A DNA stretch of 64,000 bases from Penium margaritaceum (lineage: Eukaryota; Streptophyta; Zygnematophyceae; Desmidiales; Peniaceae), in assembly GCA_023375785.1 (NCBI GenBank), contig SZWC01003585.1, positions 87,187-151,186 of the forward strand, in the 5' to 3' direction. This document shows, in pieces, positions 47,869 through 59,337 of this stretch; the first letter of the stretch is position 1, and every line of letters begins with the position of its first letter. Below the pieces are notes generated by a model that saw nothing but the letters and a program-made list of their open reading frames with translations, searched no databases and was not told the origin of the DNA. Position numbers and translations under genes: made by a program.

Positions 47869-49076
47869 ATCTCCCCCTTGCGCATCACCCATGGCAGTCA
47901 TCCATGCTCAACCTGCAACTGAGGAGCCTTTCCCCTCATGGGAGGCGAGCTTGTATTTTAGTGCTCCCTCCCACTCAGCCCAACCCTTCTAGTGCAGTGT
48001 CTCCTTGAGGCTCCTTTTGCGCGAACCCAGTCCAAATACCCTTGTAAGTATCGTATCTTTTTGTCCTTCTTTGCACACGGCTGCTCGTGCGGGGCTTTTG
48101 AGGCGGTTGTTGTTGTTTTTGTCCCCTTTTGGCGCCATCCTCTACAAGCACTTGCTCCCCCTCTCTTGGAGATATTGGAGACATTGGTCGACTCCACGCC
48201 TCCACGTCCATCTCCAATGCTTCCGATTCTTCATCCGATCTGGCCGAAACAAATTCTGGCGCTCGCCCATCCCTTGGGCGATCCTCTCCGGCTGGTGCTG
48301 CTGCGAAGATGTCACCCTCATTCACGTCCTCCGATATCTCCCCCTCAAGGAGTGGCATCCACTCCCCACTCTTGGAGAGACCTGCCTCCTTGTCTGTCTA
48401 ACGGCTTTTCTTGTCAAACGTGACGTCGTGAATCCGCACAATCTGCTGCCTCCTTGGGTCAAAGAGCCGGTACGCCTTGCTTCCACTCTCATATCCAAGG
48501 AAAATACACCGGCGGGTACGCCAGTCGCGCTTGCTCCATTCCTCACGTGCCTGTGCCCTCCTTGCGGATGACGGCCTCCTTCTTTATGAAGAGCACCTCA
48601 AGTCCCTTGTTGGTAAGGCGGCTGACGGAGAGCAGGTTTGCCCCAAAGTTGGGCATATGCAACACATTGTAGATTGTGCTCGTGACAGGTTTTCCATCCA
48701 CTAATGACTCAATGCGGACATTACCCTCACTGGCGGCCACCTCTGTGTTTCCATTGGCCACCGTCATGCGTCTCTCTGAGGCACCGTAGGAGATAAATGC
48801 CGCCCTGTTGCATTGCGTGTGGCAGTCTGATGTAAAGTCAATGACGGCAAATCTCGGATCCTTCAAGCTGGTGGCGTTGTACGCCATAAGGGCGTGCTCG
48901 TCTTTCTTCCTCCACTGCTGTGACCGTTCTGTTTTCTTCTTGGGACTGTTGCGCGCGTAGTGGCCCTCCTTACCGTAGTTGAAGCACTCCCCCTTCTTGT
49001 CACCCTTCTTGGTGCCCTGTTTGGCACCCTTCCACTTGTCGCCTCGACCTCCACTTTGAGGATGAGCCGTGTAAGC

Positions 49077-49692
49077 TTAACTTGATGCCGCTGCACTCTT
49101 TTGACCGCCACGTTGCATCCACTCATTGCGCACGTACTCAGCAACCTTCGGGTACTTCAGCTCGTCGGAAGGCCAGCCACCTAGGACTGTGATCATGGGA
49201 CTCCAGGTGTGTGGCAAGGCCAAAAGGAGGATCATAGCTTGCAAATGAGATTCGACCTCCCAACCAGTGACCACGCACTCTGCTGCGAGTGACTCAAACT
49301 GCTGCATGATTTCCATGATGTTGTCGCCTTCGTTGGCTCGGAGGGTGACAAGCCGTTTGAAGATGAAGAGTTGATTGGCAAGGTTTCTTGAATGGTAGAT
49401 GGAGCAGAGTTTTGACCATGCGTCTGCGACTAGGGTGCATCCTTGGATGTGCCCAAGTTGTGGTGGGCATAACGCGGACACAAGGAGCGCCAACGCCTTT
49501 TTGTTGCGCTTCTTGTATGCCTCCTTCACCTCAGCCGTTGCAGTCTCCGGCGGAGCAGTCTTATCACCTTTTACAAGCTCAAGCAATCCCTTGTCGTTGA
49601 GGAAGACCTCAAACTGCCACCTCCACAAGGCAAATCCTTTCCCATCAAACTTCAGGACAGTGTGGTTGCTGTCTTGCTCGCTGGTTGCCATG
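49077..49692 (-). pseudogene. copia gag of element C
   Basis: Starts MATSEQDSN at the minus-strand ATG. Same Gag type as at 4080-4768, with FALWRWQFEVFLNDKGLLELVKGD, LANQLFIFKRLVTLRANEGDNIMEIMQQFESL and TWSPMITVLGGW. The two Gags are close along their whole length. Confidence 0.85.
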
Positions 49693-49742
49693 TCTTGCTG
49701 TTGGAAGCATGAAATCAAGCTGGCTTTGAACCCCTTAGAGGC

Positions 49743-49757
49743 GTGGGCCCATAACCC
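49743..49757 (-). other. primer-binding site, half-tRNA iMet type
   Basis: Sense GGGTTATGGGCCCAC, a perfect complement of the initiator tRNA-Met anticodon arm as I know it from plants, 2 nt inside the LTR. Confidence 0.8.
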
Positions 49758-49759
49758 TT

Positions 49760-50460
49760 TGTTGGCGTGAGGGTGAGTGCGCACCCTGGAGGGTCCCTAG
49801 CAGTGGCTGGTTCACACCACCAACTGTTTTTGGAGAGACTGAAACTGTGGAGGCAACTGGTTCCAAGGATGGCAGAAAACGGATCAAAGAGTGAGACAAT
49901 AGTTTTGGCCTCAATTCACTGCAAATGAACTCTTTTTCAAGGCTCACAAGTAGTGGCAGTTTATAGCCACTGATCTAAGCTTTGCAGAATACCAAAACAT
50001 GCCAGATTTGAAGCTTCCTAGCACATTCTATGGCTTCTACAGTGTCTATTAGTAGGCTGTCCCTTTTCCCACCTAGGAAGGCATCCCTTCCTTCCTCTAG
50101 AAGCTTCTGCCCCTTCCTAGATTCCTCAGCTTGCTTCTAGTAGGAGGGAAGGTATCCAGAAGACCTAGAAACCTTTAGATACCTTGTAGGACAAGTCATC
50201 CCTTCTAGAAGGTGTGCCACCTTCCTGGACCCTCACCTGAACTTCGAGAACATTAAGAAGGAATTTTAGAGTTTGAGCTCGCCTCCTGGCATCTATTTTC
50301 CACCTCCCTTGAGGCAGGGCAGAAATTGATCTTGTGGGACTTGAACCCGGGCCCTTGCCTCTATAGGTGGACACCATGAACCACGAAGCCACCTTGGCTT
50401 GTATTTTTGGTGTTTCGTTTTGGAGTCAATCCTGCCATGTCGAGAAGAATTACTCCAAAA
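49760..50460 (-). repeat. 5' LTR of copia C
   Basis: 701 bp, TGTTGG...CCAAAA. A box 50382-50392, B box 50338-50348, TATA in sense near 49962. Confidence 0.9.
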
Positions 50461-50465
50461 ACTAC

Positions 50466-50919
50466 TATTGTGGCTAGTTCTATGCAGAAGCTACAATCGC
50501 TGCTGCAGCTGGGGCCATAGCTCTGCTGCGCAATTCTGCAATGCAGATCTGCAGCGCAGATCTACGCTATGGCTGTTGGTGCTGTGACTGCAGAGAGAGA
50601 CGAGAGGCGGGAGAGATCAATCCCCTTGTTTGACGTGCCATTGTTGTGTGCATCAGTTCCGTCACAGTTTCGTGCGTCACATGGCCAGCCGCGAGTCCGC
50701 CAATGCTATTGCCGTCTTGGGGTCACTTCTGCCAAAACAAATTTGGCTGCATTTCCTCCACATGAGGAGTGTTTTGACGACGCCACCCGGTGGGGCTAAC
50801 TCTGTCGGGAAAAATCCAACAGAGTTTCCCATGCACGGGCGCATTTCTGGGACCTTCCACGCAGACTTGGACCTGCACGCATTGCTGCTGTTCTGACATT
50901 GTGCTTCTTCTGCACTCTG
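50466..50919. other. leader of copia F, no gene
   Basis: Continues the F leader after element C. Near 50500-50570 there are GCTGCTGCAGC and repeated GCAGATCTGCAGCGCAGATCTAC palindromic phrases. No coding signal. Confidence 0.5.
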
Positions 50920-50931
50920 GCTCTGATACCA
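50920..50931 (-). other. primer-binding site, tRNA-Met 3'-end type
   Basis: The minus strand reads TGGTATCAGAGC exactly, four bases inside the LTR at 50936. This is the canonical plant copia primer site. Confidence 0.88.
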
Positions 50932-50935
50932 AGCT

Positions 50936-51761
50936 TGAAATATCGACTTAAGTGGCGTGTTGAGGCTGTAGCATTGCTACAGTAGGCATGGCCCCACGCT
51001 CGTTGCTTGTTACTGCTGGCCCCTTCCGCTGCTCTGAGACTATGAGAGAGAAACTGCGCGCTGAGTTAGCACTTGAAAGACAATGGAAACTGATAACAAC
51101 TGTTTACAAACTGAGAAAAAAAAAAGCAATGGGAGACCTCTCAAATTTCTAGCTCCCCCCCAGCTTTGTAGAGCTTGTTACTTAGCTTTCTTGCCAATCA
51201 GAAAAATGACCTATTTTCTGGCTAGTAGGGTATCCTTTGTGGGCCCTGCAAGAAAGCCAACAGCCCAAAACCTGAGTGTTGTCCATTTTACTTAAAACCT
51301 GGACCATACCATACTACAAATGATGCAAACACAGTTGTGTGTCAAAAATCATCGAGAAAAATAGCAGAGAGGAGTTATGGCCGCCTAGGCCGAGGCGGCG
51401 CCTACACTAGTCCTCGGTACTAACAGTGCCAGATTAACGTGAAATTTGGAACCTAAGCAGAGCACAATTTTGCACACGCAATGGTGTAGTCAAGTTTAGC
51501 ACTGAATGCATACAGACTGCATCTTTCATGGCCGTAACCGCTGGAGGCATGACTACCAAGGAGGCGTGCCAATGGAGTTGAGCACGTTGACCTTGAAAGG
51601 GAGGAAGCTCCAGCAAACTGGGTGTAGGCCTCATCGTGCGTCGGCTCCACCGCACAACACTCTAGCGGCGTTGTGTTTTTTGTTAGTCATCTGCACGCCA
51701 ATGTTCACAAGCCCAAAGGACACAACAGAGCACAATGAGAGATGTGCAAAAAACCAAAACA
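50936..51761 (-). repeat. 5' LTR, copia F/G family
   Basis: About 826 bp, TGAAAT...AAAACA on the plus strand, with the primer site on its left. It shares long stretches with the LTR of G (11815-12525; phrases CCTGGACCATA, GGAGTTATGGC, GGCGCCTACACTAGT) and its right end with the LTR of F at 40480-40587. Confidence 0.8.
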
Positions 51762-51889
51762 TTGGCACCGCAGTTTGGGTGAAGCTCTGCGTTCTGGAAT
51801 CATAGAGTCTGGTCTGATGTTTGGCTTCTTGGAAGTAGCCGTCAAGTGTGTTACATGGGTTTAGAACCGCGTCCCATGAGGTCCACTGC

Positions 51890-53391
51890 CTAAAGCTTTA
51901 TGCCCTGGGGAAGATGGTTCAAGGAAAAGGCAGACCTGTGCCCTGCCAGAGTGTGGAGCATAATGGTGTGCGTGTGGTTTGCACAACCACAATGCGATAG
52001 GAAGCCCAACCAATTGTGCGTGTTTGTTAGGGTAGTGCACACCTCGAAGGCATGGCAATTTTGGGATTCCACAACTCACCAATTCCTACAAATCCGGGAT
52101 GCTTCCTTCTTGGAAAACATGCCCTACAAGCTCTGTTGCATCTTGCGGCATGTACCCAATGTCACAGCTCCCAAACACGGTCCCCACTACGTAAGCGTGC
52201 CGATATTCGTTCCAACTAGGATGACATCAAACTCCAAACTGGCACACAACGGAGGGGATCAGGGTAGCCTCATCCCCACTGACCTCCTCTCACCTACAGG
52301 TCTGGTCAGCACAGAATCAAGTACAACGCACTCACCACCCGGACTGGTCTCTGAAGAGAAGTCTGATGATATTGAGAAGGATAGGACTCTGGAACCTGAG
52401 CCTCTGAGGCGTTCTGTCTGAGATGTCCCACAAGTGAACTATCAACAATTTTACCACACAGCTGGGTCCACCAAGACTGACCCTGACCAGGCGGAGCCCC
52501 TATCCCTCACTGAGGCTAGGGACCTTACCAGTGCAACTGAATGAGTAAAGGCAATGGTAGCCAAATTCAACACCCTCCTCAAGCATAAAGAGTCTGAGCT
52601 GATTCCTCTGCCTCCACGGTGTACAGCTATCAATGTAAAGTGGGTGTTCAAGCTAAAGAGAAATCTGGCAGGTTGGATAAAAAAACATAATGCAAGGCTA
52701 GTGGCTGAAGGGTTCCATCAGGTGCCCGGTCAAGACTTCACCAACACCTATGCACCAGTTGGAAAGTACAGCACTAGCGGAATGTTACCTGATGTTGCTG
52801 CCCATGAAGACTGGGAGATGTATCAAATGGATGCGAACGATTATTTCCTCAACGGTTCACTAGAGGAAGAGTTGTATGTCAAGAAACAAGAGGGGTTTAT
52901 GGATGGAAAAGACAGTGTCTGGATGTTGTTCAAATCTCTCTACAGGATGAAGCGAGTACCGAGGTGTTGGAAAAATGAAATAAGTCACACAATAGAATCT
53001 GGGGGTTTCACTAAGAGCATAACTGATCCCTCCCTCTTCCTGCAATAGGAGGATTAGATCCCTATTGCACTACAAGTCTATGTTGTTGATCTCCTTATCT
53101 TGTCTCCCCCTCTCTCTCTCTCTATCTCTCTCTCTCTCTCTCTCCCTCTCTCATCAAACGGACAGAAAACCCTACTTACTCAGCACCACATCATGACGGA
53201 TCTGGGTGAGGCCTAAAACTTCTAGGGCATGACCATTGTCAGAGACAGCGCTGCACAGACACTCGCATTGCATCAAGGACGGTTCATTGCACACCTCATT
53301 GCATGTTTCCAGCATCTTGTGCACTACTTGCCACAACAGCACACTCCAATGTGCCCTGATGTCTTCGCTCACTTGCTAGATGCATGCACCT
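51890..53391 (+). pseudogene. Ty1/copia fragment: integrase C-terminus and RT
   Basis: Plus strand. 51900-52420 matches the region after the copia integrase core (PWGRWFKEKADL, KAWQFWDSTTHQFLQIRDASFLE) and the acidic/Ser linker. 52554-53045 is RT (WVFKLKRN, ARLVAEGFHQVPGQDFTNTYAPV, QMDANDYFLNGSLEEELYV, LYRMKRVPRCW). A later RT/connection piece follows at about 53195-53390 (GMTIVRDSAAQTLALHQGRFI). A CT microsatellite at 53106-53150 interrupts it. No LTR of its own was identified; it is broken in several places. Confidence 0.82.
53106..53150. repeat. (CT)n microsatellite
   Basis: A near-pure CT run of about 45 bp with a few TAT interruptions. Confidence 0.95.
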
Positions 53392-53717
53392 TGTTGAAGA
53401 TTTTCCCATCTACATTCCCAAGTGTGGTGCCAGGAGGCGCCGGTGAGCCGTTAGAGAGAGGAAAATCCTCACAGTTGGATCTAGCAGTTCAAGGATATCT
53501 TCAATCATAAAATGGAGGATTACCCCTGAAATTCAACCAGTTGTAATGTCCAGTGGAAGTTGTTTCACCAGAATTGGAAAAGGAACGAGGGAGATATGAG
53601 CTTCCCAAGTTGGGGTGTATGAGGCGGCTTTAGGAGGCGGTCGTTGTTTGACTGCTGGTGAATAATCGACCGGACCGAGTAACAAATGTCAATCTGGGAA
53701 CATTTCTCTGGAAGAAG
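53392..53717 (+). repeat. partial LTR of the copia E family, plus orientation
   Basis: Starts TGTTGAAGATT and aligns, as the reverse complement, with about 59830-60141, the 3' LTR of element E (shared GGAGGCGCCG, GGAAGTTGTTTCAC, ACGAGGGAGATATG, GTGAATAATCGACCGG). It ends where the LTR of element D begins. Confidence 0.8.
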
Positions 53718-53921
53718 GAATGAGCCTGGTACATATAGTCCTAGGCCTGGCTTCTAAGGTGTGTGGGTTGTGGCACTTTTGGGGTGGTCACTCCACACCA
53801 CCTCACCAGTCCGCCAATTGGCGCATCCACTGAGTGCCATGTGGCGCACTCTCCTCATGCATGAGAAATGTCTAAGAAACTTCTCCTGTGCTCAAAAGGT
53901 AATAAAACCTTCTACGCACAT

Positions 53922-53979
53922 CAAGACTCGATCGCAAGACCTGTTGTTCCTTAGTCCAGCATGCTATCCGTTGCGCTAC
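53922..53979 (-). promoter_or_regulatory. tRNA-like A/B box module in LTR of copia D
   Basis: In sense: TAGCGCAACGGATAGCA (53979-53963), a good A box and D-arm, then GCTGGACTAAGGA, then GCGATCGAGTC (53934-53924), a B-box-like TGC arm, with A and B 43 nt apart. It resembles an Arg-type tRNA more than the module of family A, so the two were gained independently. Confidence 0.65.
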
Positions 53980-54762
53980 ACTTCTGGTGTCTCGCTTGGA
54001 CTTGCACCACGAACAAGGTTTGGGGGACTCACTCCAAGGGAGCAGTGCAAGCCCAACCTGTCCATCAAGCCATAGCAGTGGCCATGGAGCACAGAAGAAC
54101 AACAATCTCTCCCTTGCACCTTAGGCCACCTGCTGTGGTAGTTTCCTTTGGCATGAACCGGTAGCTCTAGGTTGTTTTTGTGCATGTCAACTTTCTTGGT
54201 CTTTAGTTCTCATCTCTTGCATCCACCATGCCGACTCCTCGAGCACCTGCAACATGCAAGTCGCTGTCTAGCGGCTTTCTCAAGAAGTCCGCAAGCATTT
54301 TCTTGGTTGCTACGTGCTCCAGTTCCACGACACCCTTGGCAACAAGATCACGTAAGTAGTGGTACCGAATATCGATATGATTTGTACGTCAGGAGATCAT
54401 GTCATCCTAAACCACAGCGATGGCACTTTGGTTGTCGATTCAGATGACTGTTGGTTCCTCTTGTGGTGCCTTCATCTCATCAAGCAAACTGCAAAGCCAT
54501 TGCGTTTCCATGCACACTTTGGAGAGTGCAATGTACTCCGCCTCAGCAGTAGAAACCGAGACGCAGTCTTGCTTCCTGCTTGCCCAAGAGACTGCACCAC
54601 CGTTGAGAAGACAGACAAACCCTGAGGTGGACTTCCTGTCATCAATCCGTCCTCCCCAGTCCGCGTCACTGTGGCATGTCAGTCGCAGCAATTCTGATCC
54701 ATCTAGACCTCCAAACCGAAGTCTGACGTGCCGAGTCTTTCTGAGGTAGCGAAAAATTTGCT

Positions 54763-56130
54763 TCACAGCTTGCCAATGTTCTGGCCTAGGGTTGGCCACA
54801 AAATGCTCACCTGACCCACCGCATAAGCAATGTCAGGTCGCGTTCCCACCATCGCGTACATGAGGCTCTCAACGGCGGAGTGGTATGGAATGGTTTGCAT
54901 CTCTCGTCGGTCTGCCTCGTTGCTTGGTGACATCGAGGAGGAGAGCTTCCAGTCGAAGGGCATGGGGGTACTCACGGGTTTGCAGTCCTCCATGTTGTAG
55001 CGCTTCAAGATGTCCATGATGTATTTGGTCTGGTTCAGCTCGATGGTGCCTGCTTTGCGGTTGCGGTGAACAGCAATCTCGAGGTAGTACTCGAGAGGTC
55101 CCATGTCCTTCATTTTAAACTTGCTTGCCAATTTATTTTTGAGTTCCGTAAGGGCCTTGTGCGAGGAAGAACACATGATGAGATCGTCCACATACAACGC
55201 CACAAGCAGCAAGCCACGTTCGTCCACTCGCACATAAACGCTTGGGTCATTCTTGCAATGTGCAAAGGAGATCTCAGCCATGAAGCTGTCCATCTCCTTG
55301 TACCAGATCCGTGGGGCCTGTTTCAGCCCATACAACGCCTTCATCAGCTTGCTCACCTTACCCTCGGGTGTTTTGACACCTTGAGGTACCTCCATTAGCA
55401 CCTCCTTTTCAAGCTTCCCATAAAGGAAAGCTGTCTTCACATCCATCTGGTGGATCTCAAGGTCTTTAGCGGCAGCGACGGCAAGCAGGGACCTGATTGA
55501 GGCAAACGTGACAACTGGTGCAAAGGTCTCATCGTACTCAGACCCTGCGCGCTGTGAGAATCCTTTCGCCATGACCCTTGCCTTGTATTTGTCAATGCTA
55601 TCATCTTGCTTCCGCTTGAACCTGAGCACCCACTTTGAGCCCACCACGTGAGCATTAGCGGGTCTGTCCACCAGCACCCCTGTGCCATTTTCTTTGATGG
55701 ATGCGAGCTCGCTGTCCACAGCCTCCTTCCACTTGGCCGCATTGGGCCTTGCCAGCGCCTCAGCCATAGTGAGCCGCTCTCCCTGAGCCAAACAGGACCA
55801 GCTCAGTCCAGTCCAGCTTTCGATGTCAGCGTCGTACTTTGGAGTTTGTTTTCTTTGTCGTGTGCTGCGATGTTGCATTGCTGGTGGACCTTCACAATGC
55901 TGTTGCTCCTGTGTTGTTGGCTTTCCTAAAGTTAAGTTTTCTGTTGAAGAGCCACTGGCCTCCAAGCTGTTTTCAGAGGCCTCAGACGTCTCTGACTCAG
56001 TGTGGAAGCTCGCCGCTGCGTCAGCCTGCGCAGCCGCTCTCCCTGCCACACCACTGTTCTTCACGGCCTGCTGTACTAGCACCACTTGCCAGTTTTTGGG
56101 AGCTTGATCTCCTGAATCCAGCAGCACCAA
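54763..56130 (-). pseudogene. copia D reverse transcriptase region
   Basis: Open over about 455 residues: Ser/Glu-rich linker, copia RT palm blocks (ARVMAKGFSQRAGSEYDETFAPV, MKALYGLKQAPRIWYKEMD, ALYVDDLIMCSS) and the connection motif (EYYLEIAVHRN, YNMEDCKPVSTPM). RNase H follows at 54440-54799 in another frame. Part of a fossil element. Confidence 0.85.
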
Positions 56131-56417
56131 CCACTCTCCCTGTTGTGGAGCTTGCGTGGATCAAGCATCTCTTCATTGCCTGGTTTCCTTTCATAAAAGG
56201 TTACGTCCCGGCTGGTGATGAGTCTTCTTCCTGCCAGGTCCCACAGGAGGTAGGTCTTGTGGGCCGTCTCATAGCCCACCATAACGCACTTTCGCGCTCT
56301 TGCATCCAGCTTGCCGGCACCCTCACCCGCCTGGATCTTTGCTCATGCGGTGCCGCCAAATACTTTGAGGTGTGATGCGTTCGACTTCTTTCCTGACCAA
56401 ACTTCTTGTTGCGTCAT

Positions 56418-57641
56418 CTATTGCTTTCCCTTCTTCTTTCCGCGCCTGCCCAGAGCAGCCGCGGGAGTCAAGTTGACAAGATAGCATGCCGTTCTTGCCG
56501 CTTCTGCCCAGAACCGTGTTGGAAGCTTTGCATCAAAGAGCATGCTACGCACCATGCCGAGGATGGTGTGATTCATCCCTTCGGCAACACCATTGCTCTG
56601 CGGTGTGTAAGGCGTTGTGGGCTGGTGGTTGATCTCATGTTGCCGCAACCAGCCCTTGCATATCTCGTACTCTCCGCTGTTGTCGCTTTGCATCGCTTTG
56701 ACTTTCTTTCCGATCTGCCGCTCCACCATGGTGACAAAGTCCAGCAACTTTGCTCTGACCTCTCTCTTTGCTTTAAGGAAGAAGATCCACACATTGCAAC
56801 TGTGGTCGTCTGTGAAAGTCAGAAAACACTTGCTACCACCATTTGACGTTGTGCAAAAGGGTCCCCACACGTTGGTATGAATCAGGTCAAGGGCTGATTC
56901 TGTGCGGCGACCATTGCGCTCAAAGCGAGTTCGCTTGGTCTTGCCTTGGAGGCAAGGTTCACACAGGCTGCCACACCCAACCGCATCCTTCTTCCGACCA
57001 TCCATGCCACGGACCAGCTGTTGTTGCTGGATGACTTGGAGTGTGCTGTTTGCAACATGCCCAAAGCGTCTATGCCACAGTTCATCGTCTTCGTCTTTTG
57101 CGGCAGAGGATGGTTTTTCAGTTTTCGTTAGTTTGCTCTCCTGCGTCGGTGTCGAGACCACTGCCTCCATTGCATGCGCATGACCCTTATTTTCCGAGCT
57201 CTTTGCTGCCGTTGTGGGCAGTACATAGAGCCCGTCAACCCGTGGAACCTGTGCCACAAGATCTTTGTTGGCGTAGAGGACCTTGATGTCCTCGTTCCTG
57301 GGGATGACTGCCTTCTTTTGCGTGAACACCACTGTCATGTCATTGTCCATTATGTTTGACACGGACAGAAGGTTTGCCGTAAAGGAGAGCATGTAGACCA
57401 CGTCACGTAGCCATAGATCCTTCTCTGCACCATTGAGGCTAATGCTCACCAGCTTGTCACCCACGCCCTTTGTGTTCACGACACTACCTTTTGCGCATTT
57501 GAACCGCCGATCGGTGGGGCCGATGCAGACAAATCCAGCCTGGTTGTTGCTAGAGTGATGATCAGTGCCACAGTCAAGCCCAAAAGCTCCTGGCCTGAGC
57601 AACGCCGATCCTTTTGCTGGAGGCGTGCTCTGTGCCATCAT
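56418..57641 (-). pseudogene. copia D protease/integrase region
   Basis: Open over about 407 residues. Near the start FGLDCGTDHHSS (protease neighbourhood), then LWHRRFGHVANSTLQVI (pre-integrase, His-zinc region), CEPCLQGKTKR, DLIHTNVWGPF, FLTFTDDHSCNVWIFFLK, SDNSGEY and TTPYTPQSNGVAEGMN, the integrase catalytic core. It would insert the cDNA into the genome. Confidence 0.87.
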
Positions 57642-57863
57642 GTTGGTGGCTTCTTTGCCACCGTTTTTGCTGCCTTTGTTCCCACCGCTTCTGCCGTCTT
57701 CCTCCTTTGGCGACCTGCACTTTCTTGCCCTGTGCCCAGGTTTGCCACAGTTGCGGCAGTTATTGTGTCGCTTGGGAGCCTTGCCCCCATTGTTTCCTCC
57801 GCCACCACCGCTTCTGCTGTCGCCTTTCTGACCAGAGGCTGACCCTTTGCTCCCGCAGCCACC

Positions 57864-58535
57864 TTAGCGTGCAGCATAGGCGGAGAAGTTAGCCTCACTT
57901 CCGCTGCGGCGCATGGCCTCGTTTCGCACGTACTTGGACACTGCCTTGTATGTCAGGTCATCCTCCTTCCAGCCACCCATGATGGTGATCATTGGGCTCC
58001 AGCTCTCCGGTAGCGCCATGAGGAGGATGATGGCTTGCATGTTTTTGTCAAGGTCCCAGTTCATCTGGCGAGCTTTGCCAAGGAGTCCTTCAATCTCCTG
58101 TAGGAAATCGGGGATTGATTTGCCCTCATTCATCCGCATGCTGATCAGCCGTTTGAGGATGAACAATCTGTTCGTGAGAAAGGTGGATTGGTGCACACGC
58201 TTGAGCTTGTCGTAAGCTTTGGAAGGTAGCGTGTACCCGGGAATGATGGGAACATGTTTCTTGGCTATTGCGTTACTGAGAAATGACATGACAATATCAT
58301 TTCGATCCATCCATGCCTCATGCTCGGATGTGCCTTCCGCGAGAACCTCCTCCTCTCCCTTTAGTAGCTTGATGAAAGCGCGCACTTTCATTGCCAGCTC
58401 GAACTGCCATCTCGAAAGGGGGAAGACAATCCCCTAAAAAATGAGGATCCCTCCCAGGGGTCCAAGACCTTACGACAGTGACGTAGCACTCACATTGGCT
58501 CCAGTGGTCTGCCTTGTGGTAGCCATTGTTGAGTT
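57864..58535 (-). pseudogene. copia D gag
   Basis: UBN2-type Gag: LTNRLFILKRLISMRMNEGKSIPDFLQEIEGLLGKARQM and ESWSPMITIMGGW are clear. The N terminus (MATTRQTTG near 58526) precedes it. Confidence 0.78.
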
Positions 58536-58957
58536 TGAGGACTGCCCTGCGACGGCCCCCAATCCTCCTGATGGGTCAATATTTTTGTTGCCGTTATCAC
58601 GTTCCCACGTCTCTGCTGCGTTGAGGCCGATGTAGGCTGATGTTAGCTGATGTCTGCTACCGGTTTTAGGATGCAGGTCCTTTGCTTACCCCTCCAACCG
58701 ATGTTCACCTGCACACAGAGAAGATATCTACACCAACACAGTCAAGGTCTTGCCACCAAGGACAGAGCTTTTCCTCCTTGGGACACAAGGGTCATGCCTC
58801 CAAGGGCAGAGCTTGTCCTTGGTTCCTATGTGCTGATTGTATACCAAGCCTTTGGAGCTGATGAAGCTGATGGAGCAGATGGAGCTGATGGAGCCGGTGT
58901 GCGCACTTGGAGGGAGCGAACCAGAGTTGAGCGAAGCGTGCCTTACAACTGGTCAAT

Positions 58958-58972
58958 GTGGGCCCATAACCC
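58958..58972 (-). other. primer-binding site, half-tRNA iMet type
   Basis: Sense GGGTTATGGGCCCAC, 2 nt inside the 5' LTR that starts at 58975. Identical to the sites in elements C and E. Confidence 0.8.
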
Positions 58973-59337
58973 TTTGTCAACCGGCCTGAGGCAAACGGAC
59001 TAGAAAAAAGGGCTGACACAATAGCACCTGCCATTCGCTTCTTGCATTTCAGCTAGGAGAAGATATCTCCCTCAGGATCACGGTTCCACACTGAGCAGTT
59101 CCTAGGCAATCACTTGCTAGCAACTGTGTCCACTTAACACTTGGTCACTTTCGCACGAGGTACTAGTCAAAGAGTAACTCCTGGGTCTTAGACCAACTAG
59201 TGTCTTTTTTATACTGTTCCTTAGTTGGACAACTCTGTGAAGAGCATCTAGAGCCAGATTGTGTAATTAGAATGAGGAATAAGCCTGGTACATATAGTCC
59301 TAGGCCTGGCTTGTAAGGTGTGTGGGTAGTGGCACTT

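Larger units (their letters stand above)
47169..50460 (-). mobile_element. short Ty1/copia element C, family A (fossil)
   Basis: LTRs at 47169-47868 and 49760-50460, flanked by perfect ACTAC duplications (47164-47168, 50461-50465). It keeps the purine tract (47869-47883), the half-tRNA primer site (49743-49757, perfect match), gag (from the ATG near 49692 down to about 49077), a zinc knuckle and the protease start (about 48960-48540), and a short stretch from between integrase and RT. At 3.3 kb it is much shorter than the 4.8 kb sibling at 749. By eye the LTRs differ at about 20 of the first 240 bp, older than the sibling. It is broken and could move only with help from another copy. Confidence 0.92.
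53718..59337 (-). mobile_element. Ty1/copia element D (fossil, largely complete)
   Basis: Minus-strand copia. LTR parts at 53718-54104 (3') and 58975-59337 (5') share GAATGAGCCTGGTACATATA-type sequence; both are incomplete at their outer sides. Parts: purine tract 54105-54121, RNase H 54440-54800, RT 54763-56130 (WVLRFKRKQDDS, QMDVKTAFLYGKL, YVDDL), integrase and protease 56418-57641, zinc knuckle about 57700-57760 (CRNCGKPGHRARKC), gag 57864-58535, half-tRNA primer site 58958-58972. It has long open stretches and about four to six breaks, the best preserved copia here apart from its LTRs. Confidence 0.88.

Noticed and set aside
49743-49757. GTGGGCCCATAACCC as part of a real initiator tRNA gene
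   Set aside because: Only the anticodon arm is present, at the same place inside three different LTRs; acceptor, D and T arms are absent. It is a primer site.
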